Positions 10,480-20,382 of a stretch of DNA of 64,000 nt are shown here, in pieces. The stretch spans positions 15,294,270 through 15,358,269 of the forward strand of contig NC_052669.1 in assembly GCF_016802725.1 (NCBI RefSeq). Reading direction: 5' to 3'. The notes beneath the pieces are model-generated. The model was not told the DNA's origin. It searched no databases and worked only from the letters and a program-made list of their open reading frames with translations. A program made the translations under genes and the position numbers. The DNA comes from Solenopsis invicta (lineage: Eukaryota > Arthropoda > Insecta > Hymenoptera > Formicidae). Numbering within the stretch: position 1 is the stretch's first letter; the number at the start of each line of letters is the position of its first letter.

Positions 10480-12054
10480 GGGGGGACCGGGGCAAATCGT
10501 TAGACCTTTTTTTCTTTTGTGTCTCCTGAATCCTATATTAATTAAAAAAAAAACATGAGCCGGTTTGAAAGGTTAAACCTTCTCCTTCACAATGCCGGTA
10601 TACGATAGATAGAACATGCAAATGTACTTGCTTTAAGAGGATGCTATAGTGACCGAAGAACTTCCTCGACGTCGGCATTGCAGATTATTTTTTAAGGGAG
10701 ACCAGGCTATCGCTCTTTGTCCAACGCATAGATCTGTCTTTGTTTTTCGATTATTTTGCTATCTGCGAAAAGACCTATCAACTACAGTCACTACTCTGCT
10801 TGCCATTGTTTACGTTCGCTAAGCGAAATTTATGCACGTACAGCTGTTTACATGTTAAACTTTTTTGTTGGGCTTTTGACTGGAATGACACACAGTCAGT
10901 GTTGTTCGTTAGAGTTTTCTAAAGTGCGACCTGGTCTCATTTCATACATATGAGCTACAGAACGTTAGTAAATGACAAAAGTTAACCTTTGTTGACAGAT
11001 CCACGAGCCGAAAATAAATAAATTTTTATCTTTTTGTTCCATTTTCTCGTAAAATTTACCAGCCCGCACTTTGTTTTGTTGCGTACTTTTATTCTGTAAA
11101 AGGATTTTGTGATCTGTAAAGCCAATTCGAAAATTAATGAACACTAATGTGTCGGTAATTCCCGTCTATAGCATCCTCTTAAAGTACTCGTACATATAAA
11201 AATGTCGACCAATGCCAAGAATTAAGAATAGCCCCAAGTTCGGGGTAATTCGTAACTAGTCCGGGAATATTCCGAAATATGTATTTTAAGTTGAAAGTCT
11301 GTAAAAAAGCTGTTGTTAAGACTTTCTTTTATTTAAAAAAGGAAGTAGGTATACAAAAAACAAATGCAAACATACACGTTCGCATGTTCTTTTATGCTAT
11401 CGGTGAGACAGATTTTCTAACCTCACAAGTGTCAATCTTTAATGCTTTATAACTTTTTACTTGCTTAAGAGCGACGATTTTATATTTATATTTATGTTCT
11501 ATGTACTAAAATACACAATATTATTTGAACTAAATCAATGAAGAACTTTACCTCAATGCTTAACTCTGCATAGCGCAGACGTTTGTAACACAGCCGAAGG
11601 GTTAAGGTTACTCAACTTAGGTTAGGCGCTGCAATCAGTATTAACAAATCGTCCCGGTGCTCGATATTACGAATAGCCCCAACATCAACTGTGCGCATTA
11701 TTGCGTATGATCGACAAAAATAAAAATCACACAGCAAAAAGTAAACACAAAATGTTTTAAATACATTTAACTCAATTCAAATACATAACTGGACACGATA
11801 CATTCAAAGTTTTTAAAAAGCCTTATTATCTTATTTAAATTTCGAAGAAATGCCGACTATCAGAAATTATTTCGACTGTCGCAAAACACATGTTTCACTA
11901 TTACGACTTCAATATAGTATGATGCCATTACCAACAAATCTTTGTTAGCAACATCGTTACATTAGGACGTGTTTAAAGTAAATTTTTAATATGTACCCAT
12001 AAAAAGATATTTCCAATTATCGAATTACCCCGTCTAACTATTTGCCCCATTCTC

Positions 12055-12057
<3 letters not shown>
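10480..12057. mobile_element. 1.6 kb TIR element with GGGGCAAAT termini
   Basis: The left end contains GGGGCAAATCGTTAGAC and the right end the complement of GGGGCAAATAGTTAGAC. Both sides abut TA repeats. A second TIR element (10632-11183) is nested inside. Short frames at 10740-10953 show no known domain. Probably a non-autonomous DNA transposon. Confidence 0.55.
10632..11183. mobile_element. Nested 552 bp TIR element
   Basis: The ends are TTTAAGAGGATGCTATAG and its exact complement. Flanks read GTACTTG (left) and GTACTCG (right), a possible 7 bp duplication with one mismatch. It sits inside the 10480-12057 element and so postdates it. No coding capacity recognised. Confidence 0.65.

Positions 12058-12118
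<61 letters not shown>
12058..12118. repeat. (AT)n microsatellite
   Basis: A long alternating AT tract with one phase change. The repeating Tyr-Ile peptide it encodes is an artefact. Confidence 0.95.
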
Positions 12119-12119
<1 letters not shown>

Positions 12120-12485
12120 GACAGACTGAACTCAACTGATCTCAAATTCTGCTTACGTTCTGTTAACAGAACCTGTTGATTTTTTATGTCAGCAAAATAA
12201 CAGCACCAGGCGAGCATACCGTGCTGCCAGCACATGACGCCAGATAAGTGGCAGAATTTAAACATGACATGCGCAACACAATCTGACGGCAGACTGCTAG
12301 CACAAATCGAGCATGCCGTGCTGACAAGTTCTGATGTCACGCTAGCAGCAAAAATCAAGCATTTTTATTTAAAAATTTTTTTTAGTTTTCTTGCAGATTT
12401 TATTCTTATTTTTATTATAGATTAATCTAATTTGCATATATTTTATTTTATTAATTACGATTACGCATTATTTTACAATTTTAAA

Positions 12486-12560
12486 AACACATTCGCGCCG
12501 GCGGGATTCGAACCTAAGATTTCGGGACAATAACCTAATACGCTAACACTGCGCTAATCG
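12486..12560 (-). other. tRNA-derived (SINE-like) segment
   Basis: On the minus strand GATTAGCGCAGTGTTAGCG resembles an A box with D-arm, and about 35 bases later GGTTCGAATCCCGCC matches a B box. Stem pairing is poor (the anticodon and T stems each have mismatches), so this is a tRNA-like relic or SINE head rather than a working tRNA gene. Confidence 0.5.
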
Positions 12561-12825
12561 TACACTTGTGATATCATTAATAAAAAATTATATTTGAGGT
12601 AAAGCTGATTTGAACAGGAAGAAACTTACAGTTACGTGTTGAGTATCGCGCAAACATTCTCACTAGCCCTTTAATTATTTAGCTTTAAATATTTTTAAAA
12701 TAAACTATATAAACTATATAAATAATTAAAACGCATTCCAAACTAATATAATCAAGAAAACAACAATTGAAAATAGTACCGGAGCATGAAAAAACATTAT
12801 TGACGTAAAAAACACGCTGGCAAAA

Positions 12826-13110
12826 ATTAATTTTGCAACTAATTGTTATAAACAAATTACTAAAGTTGACTATAGAGAAAAACTGATTACTCCAATCGAT
12901 TCTCCGGGAAAAATGACTCAAGAAACATGTATAATAGTTTCTTAATTGTTATAAACAAATTAATTGCAAAATTTATTTTTGCAACGTTTCTTTAGTAATT
13001 TTTCCCGTAGAATTGATTGGCGCAATCAGTTCTCTTTTTGTAGAGTAAATTTTTAATAATTTGTTTATACCAATTATTTGCAAAATTGAGTTTTGAAAAG
13101 TTTTTTTTAG
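12826..13110. repeat. Palindrome inside the FB-like element
   Basis: AATTTTGCAACTAATTGTTATA and the segments with TTGACTATAGAGAAAAACTG and ATCGATTCTCCGGGAAAAAT recur inverted across a centre near 12950, with about 20% divergence. Two minus-strand frames here are by-products of the palindrome. Confidence 0.7.
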
Positions 13111-13352
13111 ATCAGTAATGTTTTTTTCATGTTTTAGTCCTATTTCCAATTCCAATTTTTTTGAATATTTTTGTTAGTTAGACCATGACCAGGAACGGGT
13201 TTTAATTATTTATATATGCGGGTAGATGCAAATAGAAATCTGGACAAATACATGCGAATAGATACGAATAGGATTTCTATACGCAATCACGGACAGGTGC
13301 AGATATAAATTGCGGCGTATAGAATGCAAACAGAAACAGACAGAACATATGC

Positions 13353-13436
13353 ATAAAGAAATTGATTGGCCCAATAATTAAGCAAATGCGTAAGAAAATG
13401 GATCAATCACTTTCTTTATGCATATGTTATTTATGC
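13353..13436. repeat. Short palindrome with CATATGCATAAAGAAA ends
   Basis: ACATATGCATAAAGAAATTG and an inverted near copy flank a short centre. A related hairpin sequence (CATATGCATAAGGAAATTG) is at 24718-24770. Confidence 0.65.
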
Positions 13437-13527
13437 ATGCAATTATACAAGTTTGTCTGAATAGACCCTTAATAAATTTATGAAGAGTGAAGCCACAATT
13501 TAAAAATATGCAAACAGCACGGTTTGC

Positions 13528-13880
13528 TTGATTTCTGCTGTCAGCGTGACGTCAGATCCTGTTAGCATGGGGTGCTCGATTTGTGCTAACAATCTGCCGT
13601 CAGATTGTGTTGTGCAGGTCTTGCTCTAATTCTGTCGTCTATCTGAGATTAGATGCTGGCAGCACGGCGTGTTCGCGTGGTGCTGCCAGTCTGCTGTCAG
13701 ATTGTCGCGTAGATCCTGCTCGTTTTTTGCCGCTAATCTGACGTCAGGTCTTGTCAGCACGCGGTGTTTGATTTCTGCTGCCAGTCTGGCGTCAGATTGT
13801 GTTGCGCAGGTTATGCTTGATTTCTGCCGCCAATCTGACAACAGTCCTGTCAACACTATTTGCTCGATTTCTGCTGGAAT
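13528..13880. repeat. Degenerate 48-49 bp tandem repeat
   Basis: Units start near TTGATTTCTGCTG or TCGATTT. Two unit types alternate: one ends with a GTTAGCA..GGGTGC-like segment, the other with GTGTTGCGCAGG. The first two units count 48 and 49 bases. The inverted counterpart is at 12190-12370. Confidence 0.75.
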
Positions 13881-14035
13881 TAAATGCCAACAGTTTCTGT
13901 CCTATTTCTGATAGCAGTTTGCTGACACTGCAGATATTGCAGAGTCTGTATGAAATTTGTTGCCTTTCTAGCAACAGAAATTGATAGCAGACTCTCCGAA
14001 TAATCTATTTGTTCATGTTTGGCTGACGAAGTATG

Positions 14036-14092
<57 letters not shown>
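14036..14092. repeat. (AT)n microsatellite
   Basis: Alternating AT tract interrupted once by ACATAT. Confidence 0.95.
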
Positions 14093-14096
<4 letters not shown>

Positions 14097-14153
14097 TATA
14101 ATTACAATATATAATGAACTTATTATTATTATTATTACCGTAATATAAAAAAT

Positions 14154-14683
14154 TTGAAGAAGTCCGTACCAAGAAAAAAAAGAAAGTGGAAGGTTGGAGG
14201 GATAATTAAATCATTTGGAGATATGTAGATGCATGTTTATTATATGTTCAGGTAAATGTTAAGATTGCCCCCACCATCTCCGATTTTGGCGAAATTAGGT
14301 TCATTCGACACATTTTCACGAAATGAACGAATCTGGCAAAAAACGTGTTGGACTGTTCCACGAACCGAGATATTAAGCCGATTTAGATGTTCCACGATAA
14401 GTTTGCGACTTTTCATGAAGTGAGGTATCCTAATCTAAATAGTTGTCAACTTTAACGCTTGATATCTCGGTTTACAAGGCAGTCCGACACTTTTTTTGCC
14501 AGATTTGTTCATTTCGTGCAAAAGCGCGTCGAATAAACCTAATTTTGTCAAAATTGAAGGTGATGGTGGTAATCATAACATTTACTTGAACATATAATAA
14601 ATATGTATGTACATACCTCCAAATGATTTAATTATCCTCCAACTTTCTACTTTCTTCTTTTTCTTGGTACAAACTCCTTCAAC
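14154..14683. mobile_element. 530 bp foldback element
   Basis: The arms begin TTGAAG(A/G)AGT..GTACCAAG and run inwards through GGAGGATAATTAAATCATTT-like and CCTAATTT(T/C) blocks to a centre near 14420. It contains no coding sequence. The flanks are AT-rich; no clear target duplication was seen. Confidence 0.75.
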
Positions 14684-14689
14684 CTTCCA

Positions 14690-15050
14690 CTCTACAAAGT
14701 TAACTTAACAAATATTGCATCAGTAAAATCCTAACGCACAATCACGCATAATCACACCATAGACTTTTACACCTTTGCGGTCTCGCGGTGTATGTACACC
14801 CAGCGTGTTTGATTCTGTCCATGGCATGGTACAAAGACAAGGGTATGCTCTTGCGCACGTTAAATCACGTGACAGCCGAGCGATCAATCAGAATTGTCAC
14901 CAAGTTACGTCATCGTTTCGCGGTACATTCGAATGTATTATTTAGTATACTTACAGTGCTCTTTGTAATATTTTAATTTTTTGAAATGTTTATTTGAGGA
15001 ATAGAATAAAATGAATATTAAAAAAAAAATATATATATATATATATATAT
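14690..15050. other. No gene recognised; stray MITE terminus and (AT)n
   Basis: 14690-15000 has only short frames without recognisable motifs. TTTGATTCTGTCCATGG near 14808 matches the terminus of the 1850-2044 MITE. An (AT)n tract occupies 15029-15050 and abuts the GC-rich block. Confidence 0.5.
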
Positions 15051-16941
15051 TGTGACGTGGCAGTTTTATCTGCCTCGCCATTTCGTCTTCCGCCTAAGCG
15101 TAGCGCGAGGAGGCGCGTACGACCGGGCCGGGCACTCAACGAGAGAGCGAAATCTCCGGCGGGACTGCGTTGCGTGTTATTTTATTTATTCATTCGCGGC
15201 TTCTTGCATGTAACCGCGGGCACCTCGACAAACGCCGCCGAAGGACCAGCAGCGGCGAGGGAGACGGACCGCGACAGGAAAGGGAGAGGGCGATCGTCCA
15301 GGGCCGGCGCACAGGAAAACGCCGACGGAGAGGAGGACGAGACAAGACGTGGCGACAGATAAGCGCCACGCAAAGGAGGCTCGCGAGTGGCACAGCTGAT
15401 GGACAGGCTGGAGCGGACGAACAGCCAGGACCAGGGCTGTCGAATGCCGGCTGTCCATCGAGGAGGGTAGCGGCGAAGAGTCGCCGCTGGAGAAATTCTG
15501 CTGCTGTCGTCCGCGAGGACGACAAGAACGACGAGGATGTCGGATGCCGACGGGGACCGCACGACACCTGCGGAGACCCGACACTGCGCTGCCGTGACGT
15601 CACGGCTAGATAAGGGCGGCCGCTGATAGGCCGCGCCGCTAGGCGCAAGGATATCGCGCACCCTGTGGGAGGGGTAGCGCTCATCGATCGCGCATCGAAC
15701 GCGATCCTCTCGGCTTTTGCGTGCGATCCGGCGATCCCTGCGGTGCGAAGCGTGAGCGAGCGTGCGAGATATAGGCTGGAGATATCGGGAGCGGCTATCG
15801 TCGAGTGTGCCAGGCCCGGACAAGCCCCGCGGATCGAGGAGCGGAGGAAGAACCGTGCTGAAGTCGAGGTGACCCGTCTAACCGCTGTGTAAAGCCACGA
15901 GCTGTCGGTGTCGACCGGCTCGCGTTCTGAAGTAGAGCCATTAGGTTAGTGTGCGAGTGCGTCCGCCGCGTGGCGATTGAACGCACCTTGCTTCTTAGTG
16001 TTTGGCTGGCTCTCCACCTCAAGCCCGAGACCTCGTCGAGGCACCCAGCTGTCGGCTGCCGCGTGTGTTTGAGCCGTCCCGCCGTAGAAGCTCGCGGACG
16101 ACCGGCTTCCCGGGAAACCGCAAAGCCCTCGCGCACGTGCGTGAGTCGTGTTACGGCCGTGATCATACGGCCGCCCGAGATATCGGTGACTTGGTGTATC
16201 GCGCGTGTTCTATTAATTTTGTATTGCGGTTCTGGCGACTGCGTTGTCGCCGGCGCGGAGCTTTTATTGTACGCACTCGTGTCTCAGAGTTACGTGGCTC
16301 GCCTTAGCGGAGGCTCTGCGTTCGCGTTCTTGCCGCGCCGGTCGGAGCGCGTGTGATTGGCTGCCGCGCTTCGCGCGGGACCAGTCGTCGTGATCGGTGC
16401 GTGTAGCGTAATCATGGTCTGAGTGAAGTAATTCCCGCGTCCGACTTGTTAATTTCTTTTTAGTCAACGCCTTATCTCTTTGTCTTTCTTTCTTACGTTA
16501 ACCGCTATTCTTTTTTGTTCTTATTTTATTGTATGCCGTCTCTATTATGCACTGCAATACATGTGTTTTCTATCTGTTATATCGGCCTGACTTTACTTGA
16601 TTTCTCGCCTACCCGTCGCCTCCCGTAAGAGAGCCGCTTCATCCCTGTCTCCGCTACCCCGCCCCTCTACCGGTTAGAGGAGCTAGCTGGCCGCGTGCGA
16701 GCGACGATTTCGCGTTTCGGCATGACACGTTCTCGCGTCTTGTGAAGCCGTGTTTAGCGTTGAAGAGTGAACCCGGAGACGCGACCGGTATCATCGCGTC
16801 TGGCACCCAATCTCGCGATTTGGTGCGAGCGTTTGGTGTTTCTCAGTTAGTTCGTCGCTCCCGCGCGTGTTTCGCGAGTCATTCCGTTGTTTGATCGCGT
16901 ATTTCGCCGTTGCTCTCCGGCGTCAGGAAAAGTACGTGACA
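15051..16941. mobile_element. 1.9 kb GC-rich block, candidate solo LTR
   Basis: Begins TGTGACGTGG and ends ACGTGACA, i.e. TG...CA ends with imperfect terminal inversion, and is bordered on both sides by (AT)n. GC and CpG content are far above the neighbourhood. Six overlapping frames on both strands are Arg/Ala/Ser-rich and mutually overlapping, as expected from GC-rich non-coding DNA. A single long terminal repeat left after recombination is the simplest reading, but no internal partner, primer site or duplicated target can be proven within a microsatellite. Confidence 0.45.
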
Positions 16942-16958
16942 ATATATATATATATATA

Positions 16959-17886
16959 CGAGGTGTGTTCAAAAAGTATCGCGAATTTTGTGTTTTTTCA
17001 AAAATTATTTATTTATTCATGAATATCTATTTTGTCCCCTTCAAAGTAATCCCCATGAGATATTATACACTTGTGCCAACGGTTTTTCCAATCTTCGAAG
17101 CACTTCAAAAAATCATTTTTTTTTATCTTGTTCAGCTCCTCCTTCGATGCCGTCTTTATCTCGTCAAGCGTAGCGTAACGTCGTCCTTTCATGGGCCTCT
17201 TCAGTTTAGGGAACAAGAAAAAGTCACAGGGGGCCAGATCTGGGGAATACGGTGGCTGCGGCATCATTAGTGTGTTGTTTTTGGCCAAAAAGTCGCGCAC
17301 AAGCAACGATGTGTGAGCAGGGGCGTTTGGTACGAATTTCGCGGCGACCCGTCTCATGCCCAAATCATTGATAAAAATCGAATGGCACGAGCCAATCGAT
17401 ATGTTTAGGTCCTCAGCAACTTCTCTAACGGTGATTCGACGATTGGCCAATACCATTTTCTCCACTTCATTAATTTTTTCGTCTGTTGTTGAAGTGCTCG
17501 GGCGTCCGGCACGCTCTTCGTCGTTCACATCTTCTCGGCCTTCTGAGAACATTTTGTACCACCGATAAACGTTGCTTCGGTCCAAGGTAGCTTCTCCGTA
17601 TGCCACAGTCAACATTCGGAATGCATCCGCGCACTTAATTTCGTTTTTCACACAAAATTTGATACAGGTTCTTTGATCCATTTTTTTGAATAGGTAAAAA
17701 TCGAAGACGATCCAAAACACGTGCAAGCAAAGCAGCTGTCAACAATTAAGTGAACATTCAAAATGGCCGAGCTTGTCGGCATAAGTGAGAGACATGAGTA
17801 CCAACATAACGCCACAAAAAGATCGAAATTCGAATATACGTAACCCGCGAAAATTCAAAATTCGCGATACTTTTTGAACACACCTC

Positions 17887-17887
<1 letters not shown>
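16959..17887 (-). mobile_element. Internally deleted mariner element (copy 1)
   Basis: Termini CGAGGTGTGTTCAAAAAGTA are inverted at the two ends and bordered by TA (16957-16958, 17888-17889) inside an (AT)n tract. Length is 929 bp against 1322 bp for the sister copy at 23083-24404. The 393 bp difference is one in-frame deletion. Apart from that the copies are nearly identical. Confidence 0.95.
17013..17681 (-). pseudogene. Mariner transposase with in-frame internal deletion
   Basis: The start chosen is the Met of MDQRTCIKFCVKN, matching the sister copy; the open frame runs 15 codons further upstream. About 131 codons are missing: the DNA-binding half ends at AAKFVP and joins directly to NAPAHTS. 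The deletion removes the first catalytic Asp (GDESW) and the Asp of HHDNAPAH, so the protein cannot be catalytic. The helix-turn-helix part is kept, so a DNA-binding fragment could in principle be made. Confidence 0.9.

Positions 17888-17888
<1 letters not shown>

Positions 17889-17932
<44 letters not shown>
17889..17932. repeat. (AT)n microsatellite
   Basis: Continuation of the AT tract seen at 15029-15050 and 16942-16958, now split by two insertions. 17933-18366 beyond it is AT-rich with no recognised feature. Confidence 0.95.
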
Positions 17933-17933
<1 letters not shown>

Positions 17934-18580
17934 AATATAATGCAAAACAGCATTTAATATTGTGAACGATAAGAAATGTTTTATTGTATTTAAATTAAAT
18001 CAATATAAGAAAAAAATAGTAGATTCGAAAATATTGGTGTGAGAAGATTGAAAAAATATATTCAAGGTAGAAAAAATGACAGAGATGTGTAGATTAATGT
18101 ATTATATTTTATTGTTAGTAAATTTCACAATTTTTTTTCTTATTTTTATCTTTGTTTTGTTCGCTTATTTGCCTGTTTATTACACGAACACGAATATACG
18201 TTTGTGTATGAACAAGGCACAAAATTATTGCACGAGGTAATTTCTGCGGTTGTATCTTTTGTTCTACAATTGTCGCCAATTTATTAAAAATAAATTTAAT
18301 AAATTCCATAACGGAATAAATATTTTATATACGACAACCGTTATTGCTCGTTTATTGGCCTTAAATCTATTTAAAAATAAATTTGTTTTCGCGAAGTTGG
18401 GATCCATGATATTTTTCAAATTCGATATATATTATTCGCGTTGTCGTTAACAAAATTTCCGTCGGGTACATGCATTTTTCGCGAAAAATGAACTGAATCC
18501 AATCTACATCGCTTCTAATTGGCATCTCGAGAGTTGTGATGCCTAAATTACAATATTTTGATTTAAACTGATAGGCAACA

Positions 18581-18733
18581 TAACCGGCGGGTCTCGATAG
18601 CGCACATCCCGATAGCACACAAACCACTCACAATGGCAGATGCCTAGAGATTTTCCGTAGGTTGGGTTAGATAAGTCAAGATGATTGGTTGGTGGGCTAT
18701 CGGGATGTGCGCTATCGGAACCCTCCCCAACAT
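18581..18733. mobile_element. CGATAGCGCAC palindromic element, copy 2, in P pseudogene
   Basis: 153 bp flanked by a 15 bp direct repeat, AACTGATAGGCAACA, at 18566-18580 and 18734-18748. Inside are CTCGATAGCGCACATCCCGA at one end and GGATGTGCGCTATCGGAACC at the other, forming inverted ends. Removing it with one direct repeat restores a reading frame through YIAVAYQFKSKYCNLG, typical of the P transposase C-terminus. Copy 1 is at 3262-3410 in opposite orientation. Confidence 0.8.
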
Positions 18734-19005
18734 AACTGATAGGCAACAGCAATGTATTTTAATCCCTCATCTTCAATAGTATCGATTATGTCCATTTTAT
18801 CTATTGAAGCAAGAAGTTTCTCTTCTTCCGCAGCCGGATGAAACATAGACAAATCGCATGCAATCGATTACATTATTATTTTCTTCGTATTCAGCGCACA
18901 GTTCTTCTTCTTTGAAAGGTGGTTCATAATTCTCCAACGCATACGGTTTAAGCATTCCACTTAGTACTTCGTCGGATAGTAGCTTTGCCAGTAGCTTTGC
19001 CAGTA

Positions 19006-19562
19006 TCAAAAGGGGACACAAGGTAAATCAGGTTCTGCCGAAACATTACAAGCCCCTTTATTACAAAATGGATTGGTTGAGTGCTTGCCTAAAATATATC
19101 TTTTTAGCCTGTATTTGAAATCGAGAGCGGTGGGCTTGTCGTACGCAATACCAGTGGCTCTAATAAATGAAAAAAAGTTCTCAAGCACATCTTGATTTAA
19201 CCGTCTGGTGATTATATATTTCACATTAAAGTGATCGGTAGAATACATTTCCTTAATGTATGGCAAAAATTGCTGCAAAGAACAGTTGCTAACGATAATG
19301 CCTTTTTGGAATGTAATTAAACTTTTATGTTTTCCAATTGTCATCTCGTTCATTAGTTCGGTCGTTTCATGTAAAATGCTATCTTGCTTTTCTAAATTAA
19401 CACCGTACGCATTTTTGCCTTCATGTTTGCCGTACATACTACTGGCATTAAAGATATCAAACCAGTCATTAAATAAACGGATAACGCACGCTGTTTTCTT
19501 CCAATCAAAATTGTCAAGATATCTTTTTTGTCCATACCATTTTATTGCTGAAGCTGTTTGGA
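19006..19562 (-). pseudogene. P transposase: catalytic core, second part
   Basis: Holds AIKWYGQKRYL, CVIRLFNDWFDIFNA and ITRRLNQDVLENFFSFIRA, the strongly conserved C-terminal half of P/THAP9 proteins, followed by LKRYILGKHS. It passes into another frame near 19010 (18797-19021, with DEVLSGMLKPYALENYEPPF). No large deletion is evident, so the gene decayed by point changes and insertions. Confidence 0.8.
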
Positions 19563-20194
19563 AAATAATTGTGCGGTAAGAATAACTTTTTGTTTTTTGC
19601 AACCTCGAACATCAAGGTGATATTGGAAAATGTTGTGAGAGATTTTTACATCTTTTGCATTAATACTTAAGATTTGTTCGATACATTTTTTATCCATGCT
19701 ATGTCCCCCAACACTAAATCCATTGTCAAGAAAATGATTTCTTGCTAACTTGAGTAAGTGTGGCATGTCTGCAAACAGAAAAATCTTTAGATTTTCGTTA
19801 ATAGGAAGCTGAAAATAATTATTTTTGGGAGCAACTCCAAGATTTAATTCACACCATAGCGCCATGTTCGTTGAGCCCATATCACATGTCATGCCAACAA
19901 CGGTATAATCTATGTTATGCAATCGTGAAATAATGCACAAAAACGTATCTTTTTTCATTGTCATATCATAATTGTAATATATCGGTTGTTTCCATTTTGA
20001 AAATAAACTACGGACCATCACACACTGGCACGACTTGTGTGGCCTAACAACTTGCTGTAGTTTGTGGTTGATAGCAATTTTATTACACAAGTGGATATCG
20101 TCAAATGTGACTATGACTAGTTTTTCATGCGTTTTCATGCATTTCCCTTTACATTTTATGCAGTCCAGAATTGTATCGAACACTCCAGGATCAA
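19542..20194 (-). pseudogene. P transposase: catalytic core, first part
   Basis: Contains FDDIHL, the WKQPIYYNYDMTMKKDTF block, CDMGSTNMALW with a catalytic Asp, and FADMPHLLKLARNHFLDNGF with the second Asp. The frame ends at AQLFSKQLQQ; the neighbouring frame picks up the homologous TASAIKWYG, showing a one-base loss near 19560. The catalytic Glu would lie in the next fragment; I cannot place it with certainty. Confidence 0.85.
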
Positions 20195-20254
20195 CGTTAA
20201 TGTCACGTTAACCGAGAAGGTTTCCGGATAGATGCCACGTGCGTGTTGGGCACT

Positions 20255-20310
20255 TTGCCGACGTTTCGCAAACATTGCAGCTTGCATCATCAGGGCTGAG
20301 TGCTCCGATA
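20255..20310 (-). ncRNA. Hammerhead ribozyme-like core in the Penelope tail
   Basis: On the minus strand CTGATGA (20287-20293) is followed by a possible stem II (GCAA..TTGC) and then GAAAC (20263-20267), immediately followed by GTC. This is the conserved hammerhead core order. Hammerhead motifs are established components of Penelope-like elements. Stems I and III are not convincingly paired by hand, so activity is uncertain. Confidence 0.45.
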
Positions 20311-20382
20311 TTGAGCTCCCTTCGGTTGTGGTAGTCCTTATATATCCCCGTTGTGCCCGGTGGGGTGGGGAGTTTGACTTGG

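Larger units (their letters stand above)
12119..13995. mobile_element. FB-like foldback element with minisatellite arms
   Basis: The left arm (12119-12370) and right arm (about 13515-13995) are inverted relative to each other, and both are made of degenerate ~48 bp units such as those containing GATTTCTGCTGCCAGTCTG and GTCAGATTGTGTTGCGCAGG. The right arm has about eight units and the left about four. The same architecture, inverted repeats composed of tandem subrepeats, is known from Drosophila FB elements, though I see no sequence relation. The loop (12380-13500) holds a tRNA-like segment and two palindromes. Confidence 0.7.

Noticed and set aside
12038..12358. 106 aa minus-strand frame with Tyr-Ile repeats
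   Set aside because: Crosses an (AT)n tract and minisatellite units of the foldback arm.
12486..12560. Functional tRNA gene
   Set aside because: A and B boxes are recognisable, but anticodon and T stems have mismatches. Kept only as a tRNA-like relic.
13528..13880. Possible CRISPR array
   Set aside because: The units are contiguous degenerate tandem repeats without unique spacers, in an insect genome.
15057..16467. Several overlapping 60-213 aa frames on both strands
   Set aside because: They overlap in up to six frames, are Arg/Ala/Ser-rich and have no motifs. GC-rich DNA has few stop codons, so these are compositional.
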